From Aptenodytes patagonicus (taxonomy: Eukaryota > Chordata > Aves > Sphenisciformes > Spheniscidae), in NCBI RefSeq assembly GCF_965638725.1, contig NC_134982.1, positions 3,286,001 through 3,350,000 on the forward strand: a stretch of 64,000 bases of DNA. Reading direction: 5' to 3'. Shown here in pieces: positions 24,601 to 34,500 of this stretch. The number at the start of each line of letters is the position of its first letter. Within the stretch, counting starts at the first letter, position 1. A model generated the notes under the pieces. The model did not search any database. It had not been told where the DNA came from and saw only the letters and a list, made by a program, of their open reading frames with translations. The translations under genes were made by a program, and so were the position numbers.

Positions 24601-27600
24601 CCTTTGCAGCTTATCAAGTGCTCCACGTTCAACTGTCACCAGCTAATTACTGATTACGCTACAGAAAGTGAGCTTGGATAGCTGGTTCGATACGACCCAT
24701 CGTGTATTCGGCTCAGCCATCCTTCCATAGCTTAAAGGTGAACTTCATGCCTTGTGTTTCTTCTGGGAGAGGCTAAAGGAGGTCAACAATGCCTCCAGAG
24801 ATATGGGTGCTTTCAGACTATATCCAAATGGTAGAGGGGAAAAGCAAAACAAAGGACTTCAACAATGAGCCATGAAGGCTAATATATAGAGGACTGGGCA
24901 TATCAAATTGCTTTCTCAGCAATAAATTACAATTAAGTTACCGGATGAAAAGTTTGTTGAATGGTGATGAAGTGAGGCTGCTAGGCTCAGGTGCAATGCT
25001 AGTGTTACCAGAGGAAAAAGAGTAACGCCACCTTGTCTAGTCCCAGCGGCCTTCTTACCCAAGCAAGCTCAACAGGCCAGCTTACTTACATTTCTAAAGA
25101 GAGGGGTTCAGAGTCTCCATTGGTGCCATGAAGGGTGACGGAGAAAGTGGGATCAGCCTCTCCCAAGCTTTTGTAGCTGAAGACATGCATTTTCATCTGA
25201 TAATGGTAGACTGGAGAGAAACAAGGAGAGCATAGATGGAACCAAGTTTGTTGAGAGGCAACGTTGCTCAGCATCGCTCTTTGTGAAATAGTGTTGGCTG
25301 GCAAAGGCTAGACCCTATATTTATTGAGACATCATTGATCGCTTTTTCCTGCCCTTACTCGCTACAAAGTTGGTATTTACACAACAGCAGGTCCACCCTG
25401 GGGAGGGCTCCCCAAACCTTACACTGCTCTAAGGCTGGGGTGGTCTTGCAAGTATGACGTGTAAGCTGTAGTCCTGCTCAAAAGGCAGCGTCCTTCTGGC
25501 CAGAGCCTTGTTGATTTTACATGGAGGAAGGAAGGAAGGAAGGAGCACAGTAATGCCACAGAACAGCAATGCAGCCAGGTAACAGCGAAAGACTGATGCC
25601 TGGTGCTGCGCTGCTTTGAGGTGATGCTACTCTTCCACCTTTACACCTTTCAACATTGACTTTGGGAGTCTGCTCTTAAAGATGAGATTATGCTCTTTTT
25701 AAGAGGGAAAACGTACCTTTGAACGGCATGTCAGCTCTTGTTTTTAAGTACATCTTGCTGTTTCTTTTGTTCTGTGTTTTCCTGGCGTTGTAGCCGATGC
25801 CGTTGCAGCGGTTCTTCCGGCAGCTCAGGCAGATGCCCTTCTTGAAGCGACTGGAATCGGTACATTGAAACGCGAAGCTTTGTTTATCTTGGTTCACAAG
25901 GGAGTCCACGAAGAGGTGCACAGACCGCTCGTGTTCGCATTTAACAACTTCGCCAATTGCTAGAGAAGCAGAGTTGCAAGGGATACATTTTGCTTAAGCA
26001 TTTGTCACTCCAGCAGCTGATAAGATAGAGCGAGCTATACTTTTTTGTAGCCCAACGTGAGTTGAGCATGGCCAAACTTGAGCATTTTTCAAACACTAGC
26101 AATTCAGGAGGTTACTGCAAGACACTTGAAGAGGAGTTGTCATTTAGCGTCTACCATGAAAAGAGATTTAGAGAGGATTCTAGACCTAGCATAAGAAGGC
26201 CATAGTTTATGATCAGGTGTTAGTGAGACCATGCTACTTCAGAATTAAAAGCAGGACTAGTTTCTAGCAACTATCTCGAGCGGTACAGCCAGTTTAGAAG
26301 GAAAAAAAAATAGTTTTCTCTGCTCTTGTAAATCAGATCATCCCCCAGCATCAACCCACGTCTATTTGTGAGGAGTCTACGCTGACCAGAGGCAAAATAA
26401 GTAATGAGAACTTACTCCCATAAGCAATTGCTCCCAAGACATCACTTAATCCACAGCCAGGCTGGAAGTCTCCCCCATTGGGGTAGATGTCAACGTGGCC
26501 TACAGGCATCTGGATCCCAATGCTAACGCCTAGTGTTTCCCTTGTGTAGGTGTGAAGGACATCCACAAAGTTAGCATCATCGGGGGAGAGGCGCTTGCTA
26601 GGGTCCACCCCTTCAAACATAGGGCCAGCCGGATCCAAGCCTGGTGTTAGAGACAGTACGCAAGATGCCAGGTAAGAAACTGGGTTATTTCATACAGAAT
26701 ATAGCCAGGAGCCTGCTGCTAGCAGCCCTCCTAACCAGGTGCTACGCAGACAGTCCCTGCCTCATTGCAGATACTGTCCCCCAAGATCTCTTCACCGTGG
26801 GCTCGCTGAGGGAACAAATGAAGATGTCCCATACCACTTTTGGTGCAATACAACCCAGTAGTGGCACCAGTCTCCTCTATTTACAGCGATGGCTTCAGAT
26901 TGCCTGTTGGAAGCAGCAGAGTCTTTGCTAGGTCGCAGCGAAGAGATGCTTCAAGAGGCAGCAGATGAGCAAACACCAGAAGAGGTCTAGCACCCCACAG
27001 AGACTGTTGGTAGCCAAAGCTGCCTTGGCTACACTTAGTCTATTTTCAGACTGGATGTATGGAGGAACTAATACAAGTTTAAGCAGCAGCCAGGTAATTC
27101 CTGCATCTGAGATCCCATGATGGGTTTGGGACTTTCTGTTAACCTCTGAGCCTCACCCACAACCTGAAGCTATGCTCCTGAGCCATTCCCCAACTTGACT
27201 GTTAGGTGATTTTCCTGCTTAACTAAATACAGATACTTATTGCCAGGCTCTGAGGAATTCTCACTGCCAGTGTCACATTTAAACACTTAACGCAACCCCT
27301 TGTACCATGCCTTAAGTTCTCACGTGTTGAAGTCAGTTTTCCTCTGGAGTCAGAAGCGCTCTCTTCAAGATACTTTCGGAATGAGGGGTTGGGGTTATTT
27401 TGGGGGGGGTTTTTTGTTTGTTTGGGGGTTTTTTGACCAAACATCCCATGGGACAAACTGCACCCAATAGCTCTCACTTCCATTAGTTTATGAGCTATAA
27501 TTACAAAAACAGTATCACTCAGAGGCTTAGGGTTTGGATAGCAAGAGCTTGAGCTGGACTTGTTTTGAACCCACATTTAACTTCAAATATACTCAAGATC

Positions 27601-30135
27601 AGGTTGTCCTCTGAAAGGTTTTTCATTGACGACCCCCCCCTACATTTGGGGTTCAAAATTAAGATACTTTCTCATGTCAAGAGACCCACACTCCCCACTG
27701 CCGCCACAGGTAGGAAACTTGCCATTTCTGACTAAGCAAGCCCAAAACAACATCACAGCAACACAGGAAATGAGCCTCTTCGGGGAAACTCGCTGCCGCT
27801 AAGGAAAGGTAAGAGACTGCTTAAGAAGCCACTTGCCTGTAATTCTGCCTATTGTCCCATGGACGTGGTTACCAGCAAAGCCAGCAACGTGGGCGCCCAG
27901 GCTGTACCCGATCAGGTGGACATTCTCGAGCTGGAAGAGCGGGTTCTCCTGCAAGGAAAAAAAGATATGATAATTTGCCCCCCCTGTCTTTCAGGGCATC
28001 TGGCACCGCGTCTATCTGCAGGACTCTAAAGTCCAATTCTAAGAATATATTGGAAGGAGGGGCAGATAAACATGCTTTGTTCTTTATCTCATCAAGACAC
28101 CTAGAAGTTGAATGGTTTGGATGGCGCTTGTGGTGTGCCCTCAACCACAGTACCCAGCTTCCAGCCCCAATTCTGATATTCCTTGTTTAAGCAGCATCTG
28201 GAGCAGCCTTTCCCCAGGGAGCTGCCAGCAGACCTCGGTACTGGCCATGGACTCAAGTGCCAGGTGTAGCACCGTGGGCCTTCTCCTTCTCCTTTTCCAC
28301 TCTCTCGCCGAGCCAACGCCGACTTTGAATGCCCAACTCCCGAGTTCACGTCGCTCAGACAGGACTCCTAAACTTGAAGTCTACTTCAACATCGCTGATC
28401 CGAGCACGCTGCAAAGCAGCATCTCCCAGGAAAGCACGGTAGCACTTGCTCGCGCAAGGGCTGAGCACAGCACCTTAGCTATGAGCCATCGCCCCACCGA
28501 GCCCTGGGGTTTGGATTACACCAGAGCCTTCTCCACTCATGAGCACTGGAACTGGTGTATACTCTGTTCCCTTGTGCAACAGTCCCTCACGGAGCGTTAC
28601 AACAGAGACCGTTCTTAACTCGCGTTACCTGTAACCAGTCAAGCAGCCTCGCTATGCTTTTTCCAACAATCTGCGTGTTGTTCACAGCATCGGTATAGAG
28701 CTGGTGGGCAAGCGAAAGCCAGTTCACCACGACCACGTTGGCATCCTTCTCCCTCTCCCGAAGAGCGGATACCAAGCTGCCCAGCCAGGTTTCGAACATG
28801 CCGCTCATCTAGAAAGAGATTCAGGTGGTAGTTTCCAGCTCACAGGACCCAGATTATATATTCGCAGTTAAGTTACTTGTATATCATTTACATATTCTGC
28901 TCCAGCTGTATGCTCCTCTGCAAGCCCCACTACGTCTCCGCACTGCGCTAGTGGCGTGAGAAAAACAGGTTTTGAGAGACTCTGGATGCAATTAGCCACC
29001 TTGCCTGTTAAGGCAGGAGGGAGAGGCGTTTGTTACATGCCACCTCACTGCTCTTTTTCTCAAGAGTTTCAGAAATTCTGCCGGATTGCAAAATTATTTT
29101 CCAGTCCTGGCACCGCTGTTTGCATAAGCCCTGGTAGAGCTGATAAGTCCCCCGGTGCCACGCACTCAGCCACATCAAATGCAGAAGAAAGCTTGATAAA
29201 GTCTATCTGCCCTCTCTTTCCTTACCAAGGAGGGCGCGCAGCAGATGTCGAGACTGTGGACGTGCAGCTAAGATTACAGAAGTCCTACACGTGCATCAAG
29301 CCGAGTGCCACCTTCATAGCGGTCAGTTGGTCGGATTTTAGGGAAAATCTCAAGGCCGCTTTGCCACATTCACGTTACACAGACACGAGGCGATCTTGGG
29401 CAGTCGTGAATGAGCTGGGCGATTTCACCGAGTTCGTAAGTATGACCCGCATCACTTTGCTCCGGAGACCTCGGCTGCAGCTACTGAGAGGCCACAGCGC
29501 TCAAAACGGGAAAAGTTGTCCCAAATCCCACGTATTCTAGGGACTGTCACGCGCAGACCGTTTACAGGGCAGTTTGCTCTCCCTCAGCGGGCAGACTGAA
29601 CGCTAAGCATCGCCCAGAGCCACGCGGGGACCCTCCGTACTTACCGTCCAGCCGTGAATGATGAAGAAGGTTTTGGCTGTCGCGTTGAACTCGCAGTCCT
29701 CCAAGCGCTTGTGCTGGCCGACGGCGAGCGCGCAACCGTCCTCTTCGGCGTCCGGCGAGGACCGGAGGTTGAACTTCACCTGCGGCTTCGGTGCCGGCGC
29801 AGGCTCCCGCCTGTCCTCCGGCGGCTCGGCGACGGCGGCATCTGCGAAGGCGGGGACCGGGGAGGAGGAAGGGTCAGCGAAGCGGCTCTGAGCCCGCCGC
29901 TGGGCTTCAGCCTCACCTGGCGGAGGTGAACCTGCTCCGTGCGCCCCGCAGGGAGGAGCGGAGCAGCCGGGCGCTGCCCCGCCGCGGCTCCCCCTCCACC
30001 CGCCCCGTCCCGTCCCGCGTGGGGCCGCGCTCACCCACCTCCTGCCGGCAGCGCAGCCTCCGCCACCCGCGGAGCGCCTCCCGCCGCGATGCAACAGGTC
30101 ACGCCGGTGCACAGCAGGAGGACGAGCCTCCTCAT
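21625..30135 (-). CDS. LIPG: Endothelial lipase, spliced CDS of 10 exons, 502 aa
   Basis: A secreted triglyceride lipase-family enzyme. The known family role is sn-1 phospholipase activity on HDL phospholipids at the endothelial surface. Exons join in frame at 30135-30039, 29841-29645, 28808-28629, 27948-27837, 26640-26416, 25959-25717, 25210-25090, 24514-24296, 23353-23261 and 21646-21625 (1509 bases with stop). Residues 1-19 form a hydrophobic signal peptide ([11 protein letters not shown]...). The catalytic triad by family alignment is Ser174 in [10 protein letters not shown], Asp198 in GLDPAGP and His280 in [10 protein letters not shown]. The disulphide-bounded lid lies between the cysteines of PGCGLS and VKCEHE. 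A basic heparin-binding stretch CRKNRC is at 317-322. The C-terminal PLAT domain runs from about 352. N-X-T sequons are at Asn85, Asn141 and Asn399. Human LIPG has 500 residues as I recall. Intron 4 has a GC donor. Confidence 0.95.
21647..23260 (-). other. LIPG intron 9
   Basis: A 1.6-kb intron from GTAGGG to CCCAG, the longest in the gene. No repeat or other gene was recognised. Confidence 0.7.
23261..23353 (-). CDS. LIPG: LIPG coding exon 9
   Basis: A short 93-base exon with acceptor CTCCTAG and donor GTAGGG. It reads [20 protein letters not shown] then [11 protein letters not shown], matching the mammalian exon with FCTED, SISPGRELWF and KC. It fits phase 2 on both sides. Confidence 0.92.
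24296..24514 (-). CDS. LIPG: LIPG coding exon 8 (PLAT domain)
   Basis: Encodes [27 protein letters not shown], the tryptophan-rich [13 protein letters not shown] and [11 protein letters not shown]. These match the lipid-binding face of the PLAT domain, with a sequon at Asn399. Acceptor TTTCAG, donor GTAATA at 24295. Confidence 0.94.
25090..25210 (-). CDS. LIPG: LIPG coding exon 7 (PLAT domain start)
   Basis: Encodes [23 protein letters not shown] and [16 protein letters not shown], the start of the C-terminal beta-sandwich. Acceptor CTCCAG, donor GTAAGT at 25089, ending in phase 2. Confidence 0.94.
25525..25544. repeat. (GGAA)n short tandem repeat in LIPG intron 6
   Basis: About five GGAA units between exons 6 and 7. 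Confidence 0.75.
25717..25959 (-). CDS. LIPG: LIPG coding exon 6 (catalytic histidine, heparin-binding)
   Basis: Encodes the lid end and [13 protein letters not shown] with His280. The basic segment [13 protein letters not shown] follows, then [15 protein letters not shown], the interdomain hinge where mammalian endothelial lipase is cut by proprotein convertases. Acceptor CTCTAG, donor GTACGT at 25716. Confidence 0.95.
26416..26640 (-). CDS. LIPG: LIPG coding exon 5 (catalytic aspartate)
   Basis: Encodes [11 protein letters not shown] with Asp198, [15 protein letters not shown], and [18 protein letters not shown] at the start of the lid. Acceptor ACACCAG, donor GTAAGT at 26415, phase 1 at both ends. 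Confidence 0.95.
27831..27836 (-). other. LIPG intron 4 GC donor splice site
   Basis: The minus strand reads ACAG then GCAAGT. The otherwise ideal donor context (AG before, AAGT after) is typical of GC-AG introns. Using the next GT would break the frame into exon 5. Confidence 0.85.
27837..27948 (-). CDS. LIPG: LIPG coding exon 4 (catalytic serine)
   Basis: This exon carries [19 protein letters not shown], the GXSXG nucleophile elbow, with Ser174. Acceptor TTGCAG is at 27954-27949. The exon ends ATT ACA G and is followed by GCAAGT, a non-canonical GC donor. The split Gly196 codon is completed correctly in exon 5, so the boundary is firm. It is too short to appear as a long open frame. Confidence 0.92.
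28629..28808 (-). CDS. LIPG: LIPG coding exon 3
   Basis: Exactly 60 codons, phase 0 at both ends (acceptor CTAG, donor GTAACG). The translation contains [12 protein letters not shown] and [12 protein letters not shown], very close to mammalian endothelial lipase, with a sequon at Asn141. Confidence 0.95.
29645..29841 (-). CDS. LIPG: LIPG coding exon 2
   Basis: Acceptor CGCAG before 29841 and donor GTAAGT at 29644; the exon carries residues 33-98. It encodes a proline/acid-rich linker, then QVKFNLRSS and [18 protein letters not shown]. That is the start of the lipase fold, with the oxyanion-loop HGW and a glycosylation sequon at Asn85. The linker is more GC-rich and less conserved than the rest. 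Confidence 0.93.
30039..30135 (-). CDS. LIPG: LIPG coding exon 1 (signal peptide)
   Basis: The ATG at 30135-30133 opens [20 protein letters not shown], a short basic start followed by a hydrophobic core typical of a signal peptide. The donor GTGGGTGAG at 30038 leaves phase 1. A GTGAGC four bases later would break the frame with exon 2, which decides the choice. The start lies in a CpG island. Confidence 0.88.
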
Positions 30136-30400
30136 GGCTCGGAAGGAAGGAGAGAGGGAGGGAGGGACGGACGGACAGAAGGGCGGACGGACGGCGGGGC
30201 TCCGCGGGCGCGGGCGGCGGGGCGCTTTAAGGGGCCGCGCGGGGCGGCGCTCGTGGCCCGATGGGGCCGGCCCTGGCGGCGCCGGCCCGCAGCGCCGCTC
30301 CCATTGGTCACGCCCTCCCTGACGTCGCGGAGGGCTTGAATGGAAGGGCCACGCGCCGGCGGGGGCGGGGCGCGGAGCTCACGCGTGGGGGTGCTGGGGC

Positions 30401-30416
30401 GGGGGGGGGGGGGGGG
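30401..30416. repeat. G16 homopolymer
   Basis: Sixteen consecutive G on the plus strand in the LIPG upstream CpG island. Confidence 0.85.
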
Positions 30417-30720
30417 CGCGCCCCACGGGAGCGCTCCGCGCGGGGAGCCCCGCGGTGGGCTGCGGGGGTGTCGGGGCGGGCGAGCCCGCCGGGGTGACCC
30501 GCGGGTGGGTCCCCCAGCGCTACGTGCCCGAGGGGGCAGCGGGGACGGGCGGGCCCCGCGGAGGCGCGTTCCCCGGGTGGGCAAAGCGGCGGGTGGGCTG
30601 GCAGGGCTCCCCCGCCGACCCGGGCACCGGCGCGGGTCTGCGGTTTTCAGCCCCAGCTCCGTGCCCGCTCGGGATGCGCTGGACCTCGTGGGCACAAGGC
30701 GCTCCCCGAAGGGCATCGCC

Positions 30721-31153
30721 GGGCTCCTGCAGCCACGCCGGCGGTATCGTGGGGAGTTTTGAACCCTCCGTTGTGAAAAGCTGACCGTTTATGCCTACTT
30801 TTTATCGCCTGTATTTTTACCAGTTACTGGTCCGTAAGGGGATATTTCGTTTTGTTCTGCCGCTGTCTCGCCGCGGGCGGTGTAAGGAGAAGAGGCGATG
30901 CTCTGGGACACGTGGCTTTCCTGGTCTCTTTTTCTTCCCCTTTCCTCGGCCCCGTGGCTCCTTCCCTTCCCCTCCAAACTCGCAGCAGAAAGCAAGGAGG
31001 AGGCACCAGGGTCTGCGGTGCGGGGGAGAAGGCAGCAGGAAGGTGCAGGCAAATGATGGGCAGAGATGAGGAGGGAAAGATGGAGGCCTAAAACCAGTCA
31101 ACAGTGAGGGAAATAATTGAAAACCAGGCACGGGCTTTGCTTTAGCCCTCACT
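30721..31153. other. Intergenic, nothing recognised
   Basis: Flank of the LIPG CpG island, with declining CpG density. No exon or repeat recognised. Confidence 0.5.
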
Positions 31154-31364
31154 AGAATCATAGAACCATTGAGGTTGGAAAAGACCTCTAAGATCATCGA
31201 GTCCAACCGTCAACCCAACACCACCATGCCCACTAAACCATGTCCCTAAGCGCCTCATCTACTCGTCTTTTAAATACCTCCAGGGATGGGGACTCCACCA
31301 CTTCCCTGGGCAGCCTGTGCCAATGTTCAACCACTCTTTCAGTAAAGACATTTTTCCTCAGTGT
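31154..31364 (-). repeat. CR1 LINE 3' end, minus orientation
   Basis: Starts AGAATCATAGAACCATTGAGG and continues through GGAAAAGACCTCTAAGATCATC, CCACTAAACCATGTCCC and the CTTTCAGTAAAGACATTTTTCC block. It is the exact complement of the 3' terminal CR1 region. It is well preserved and closely resembles the copy at 46274-46699. Confidence 0.92.
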
Positions 31365-31500
31365 CCACTATGTCCACTAGTAGATATCGATGGAGAGAAT
31401 TAATCTGACTTTCCAGCAGTGCTTTCCCGGAGTGCCGAGTTTGTACCCCACGCCCCCACGAGCCTTGCTCAGCCCAGCCACCTCCTGCCTCCGTGTGGGT

Positions 31501-31557
31501 TGGCAGTTGGACTAGATGATCGTCGTAGGTCCCTTCCAACTGAACGATTCTATTCTT
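31501..31557 (+). repeat. CR1 LINE 3' terminal fragment, plus orientation
   Basis: GGCAGTTGGACTAGATGATCG, then GGTCCCTTCCAACTGAACGATTCTATTCTTTCT. This is the extreme 3' end of a CR1 subfamily with TAGATGATC and CCCTTCC. It differs from the adjacent minus-strand copy and lies 136 bases from it in opposite orientation. Confidence 0.8.
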
Positions 31558-34500
31558 TCTAAAAGGTTTTCTCACAGCTCTCGCACGTGCAGCAGGTTGT
31601 GCCTGGGGACTGCTGCTCTCCTCTTGGGGATCGTTCCCCGAACCTCTTCATTTCTCACCCTGCAGAATGAATACACATTCTGGGATCTATTCAAGCACCC
31701 CCTGTTTCAGGAGGCTGGAGGTGATGCTAACTGCTTCTCCCCAGGGAGCGTGGGTTTAAGCGGAGTGTCCTGGGGACGCAGCCTCTCCCACAGCTGCGTG
31801 GTCCCTCTCGAGGAGCAGCATCCTGACAGCAGTGGCCTAAAAAAGAGAGGACAGAGGTTTCTCAGCTGCTGGCCCACGACTGGACTTACTCCTGCAGGAA
31901 ATGAATCAGCTCAGCCTCATCACCAAACGCTTCATCATTTAAAAAAGATTCCTGGTGCCAACAAAACCCTGCCAGACCGTCGGCCACTGCAACATCTTCT
32001 CATTCTTTCTCCCGTGCCTTTGCATTCAGCTGTTGCCTCTTGCCATTGTAAAGCTGCGACGGGTGGGGATGTGTCGTCCTTTTGTCTGTGCAACGCCAGG
32101 CTCCGGGGGGGGGGGGGGGGGGGGGGGGTCCTGCTCTTCGCCTCTGGCTTCCAAGAGTGACAGTAGCAGTGAGAAGAGCTTAGCAACAGCAAGGAAGAAG
32201 TGCATCAAAATAATTCCTGGCTGCTTCGGCCAAAAGGTGACGATCGTCCGGGGAGATGCTCAGGAACTGTTGTGATGGGCATCGTATCAATGCTGAGAGC
32301 GGGGCTCTGCGCTGACCTCTCTGTAACCCTAATGGCCTGGCGGGAAGAAGGCTCCCACCCAGAGCTGCTTGGAAAATAACAGTTTGTTAAGCCCGATGAT
32401 TTTAAGGAGACGTTCCTAGTTTTGATTAGTTTTTCACTGGGAAAGGTTTCATGGCTCCCAGACGGAATTTCTGGATATTGTGATAAGTAATAAATAATAA
32501 ACCAGGGTAAATAATCCACCTTAAAAAAGCTGGAAGCTCAGTATATACAGCACTTCTAGGCTGTTGGAGGCTTTGTCCCAGCAGCTGGTGTGAGCGGGAC
32601 AATGCCCGGGGAGATAGTGGCTGTTCTTGGACGCGTCTTTCTGGCTCTCTTATTCTCTCCATCCCCACTGTGATTTCCTAAAGACCTCCATTCGGTCCAA
32701 AAGCAGAACAGGAACGTTTTAGAAATCGTGAGTATTTTTACAGGGAGTACAAAAATGCCCCGCTCAGCTGTAGTCACAAGCTCTTTGCAGGTGGGTGCTG
32801 GGTGGCTGAGGCCAAGGCTGGTTTCTTCTTCAGCACCAAACATGGTGAGTCAGAGCAGAGCCATGAGACGTGGGGGTAGAAGGGACATGTGAGGAGTTAA
32901 GCTTCTTTCTTGGTAGCAAACAGCTAAAATCGGTACGATATGTAAATTAATATGCCAAAATATTTAAAGGTCTGGAGTCTGCTGGTGATCTCGGGGAAGG
33001 ATTAGACAGGTTTTTCAGCAGCAGCATTTAATTTGAGAGGTTTCCATGTCCATGCATCCAGCAATGAGACCCTTTCAATGCCGTTTCCATATGAGCAGCA
33101 CATCTCAGACCTGGGTTATGGTCAGCGTCTTCTGCAGGAGCTCGGCATCTCTGACAGAAACAGGCTGTCGCCGTCCTGCGCGAGGAAACTGAAGTCAGGA
33201 GCCTTTTGCAAAATAATTGTCTTTAATGCTTCTATTTCCCTGTCTTTAAAATTAGCATACCGACACCTCCTTTCCCTGCAGAAATCGCAGCAAGAAGTAC
33301 GAATGAACCGCACCATCGAAGAGCTGAGCATTAAGGGAAACGGGAAAATCCTTCAGCATCGCACGACCTCTTAAAAGACCTGCAGAGGTAGAGCAACTCT
33401 AGTGCGAGCGGCTCTGGAGATCACAAGGAAAATAGACAGCAGCCTCACGCATGAACAGCGCTGCCAACATTGCATCCCACATTCTCCCAGGGATGACCCG
33501 CCACGGAAATAGCAGCAGAGAGAGTGTTTTGCTGCCCAGGACGGGGTACCACCGCCTCGGTGAGTGGCTGCAGGAGGGATTTGGCACAGTACTCCCGGGG
33601 CTAAGATTGCATCCCGTCGCATTCACATCGCTAGAAAAGCGTAAGCGGAGCACTTGGCTCGAGTGAGCCCTCCTGATGGGGAAAAATTGTGGCTCTTGGG
33701 TTCGTGGGGTGCTTGTTGCCGAAAGCAATGGCACAACAAGAGTCAAAGATGCTCCTATTAAGGATTGCTCATTTGCATGGGCCAAAGATTGATTTCATTG
33801 CTTTAGGTCAGATATTCAGTGTCGGGGAGTGATTATCGCTATTCTGCGGATTTTAAATTCCGCATTTAGAAACCTGAGAGTGTTTTACACGCCCTCCATT
33901 CTTCCTGCTTGGTTTTTCTCTCTTTTCATTCCTTTTCTCCAATGAAAGAAGGAGGAGGATTTGCAGGATAGGAGGAGGAGGAGGGGAGAGAGAGGAATTG
34001 TTATCTTTTTTTAAATTATAAAACAGTTTTTCTTTTCAATTATAGAACACAGCCCAGGCAGTAGAATTTAATGGGATTGGTATTAGTTTCCCTCTTGGCT
34101 CCTTCTGCCTAATTTGTTTCTGAGATGATGGGGGAGGTGGGGTAGAGACGGGGCTGGAGAACAAACCGAGAGAGGGAAGGGCTGCTTCCCCCAGGGTGCA
34201 CCGAGCTGGGGCGAAGGCCCTGGGAGGACCCACATATTGGATGGGCGTGCAGAGCTGACTGCACCCCAAAGGGTCTGCAGTCCTGGAGAGGCAGCTCTGC
34301 GGTGAAATAACATCCCGGGTTAATCCTTGCATCACCCCGTGCCTGCTCAGCCCAGGACCTCTTGGTTTGTCATCATCCCATCACGCCACCAATTATTTTA
34401 TACTTAGCGCTTACTGCAGAGGGGGGGAGATATTACTTCTGTGGCACAGTTTCTGCTCTGGATGTTTTTGTTCTGTGAGCATCAAACCAGGGTGAAAACA

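Larger units (their letters stand above)
20120..30200 (-). other. LIPG gene (endothelial lipase), whole transcription unit
   Basis: This is the approximate extent of the minus-strand LIPG transcription unit. It runs from the inferred start about 65 bases upstream of the ATG, in the CpG island, to the poly(A) signal at 20138-20143. Ten coding exons were found, with introns of about 0.2 to 1.6 kb. The terminal exon carries about 1.5 kb of 3' untranslated sequence. The neighbouring gene upstream, RPL17, is transcribed divergently about 15 kb away. Confidence 0.85.
29600..30720. promoter_or_regulatory. CpG island over the LIPG promoter and exons 1-2
   Basis: Very GC- and CpG-rich block. On the minus strand it holds a CCAAT box (ATTGG on plus at 30303-30307), a CRE-like TGACGTCG at 30320-30327, and a weak TTAAA element at 30226-30230. 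The last suggests a start near 30200. GGAC/GGAG-type simple repeats lie just upstream of the ATG, and a 16-G run is at 30401-30416. Long open frames across it on both strands are composition artefacts. Confidence 0.75.

Noticed and set aside
29791-30762. Plus-strand open frames of 127-182 codons antisense to the LIPG start
   Set aside because: CpG-island composition artefacts. The minus-strand LIPG exons explain the region. A divergent noncoding transcript is possible but unsupported.
31516-32160. 214-codon plus-strand open frame
   Set aside because: Begins in a CR1 3' fragment and ends through the G24 run as polyglycine. Not a credible protein.
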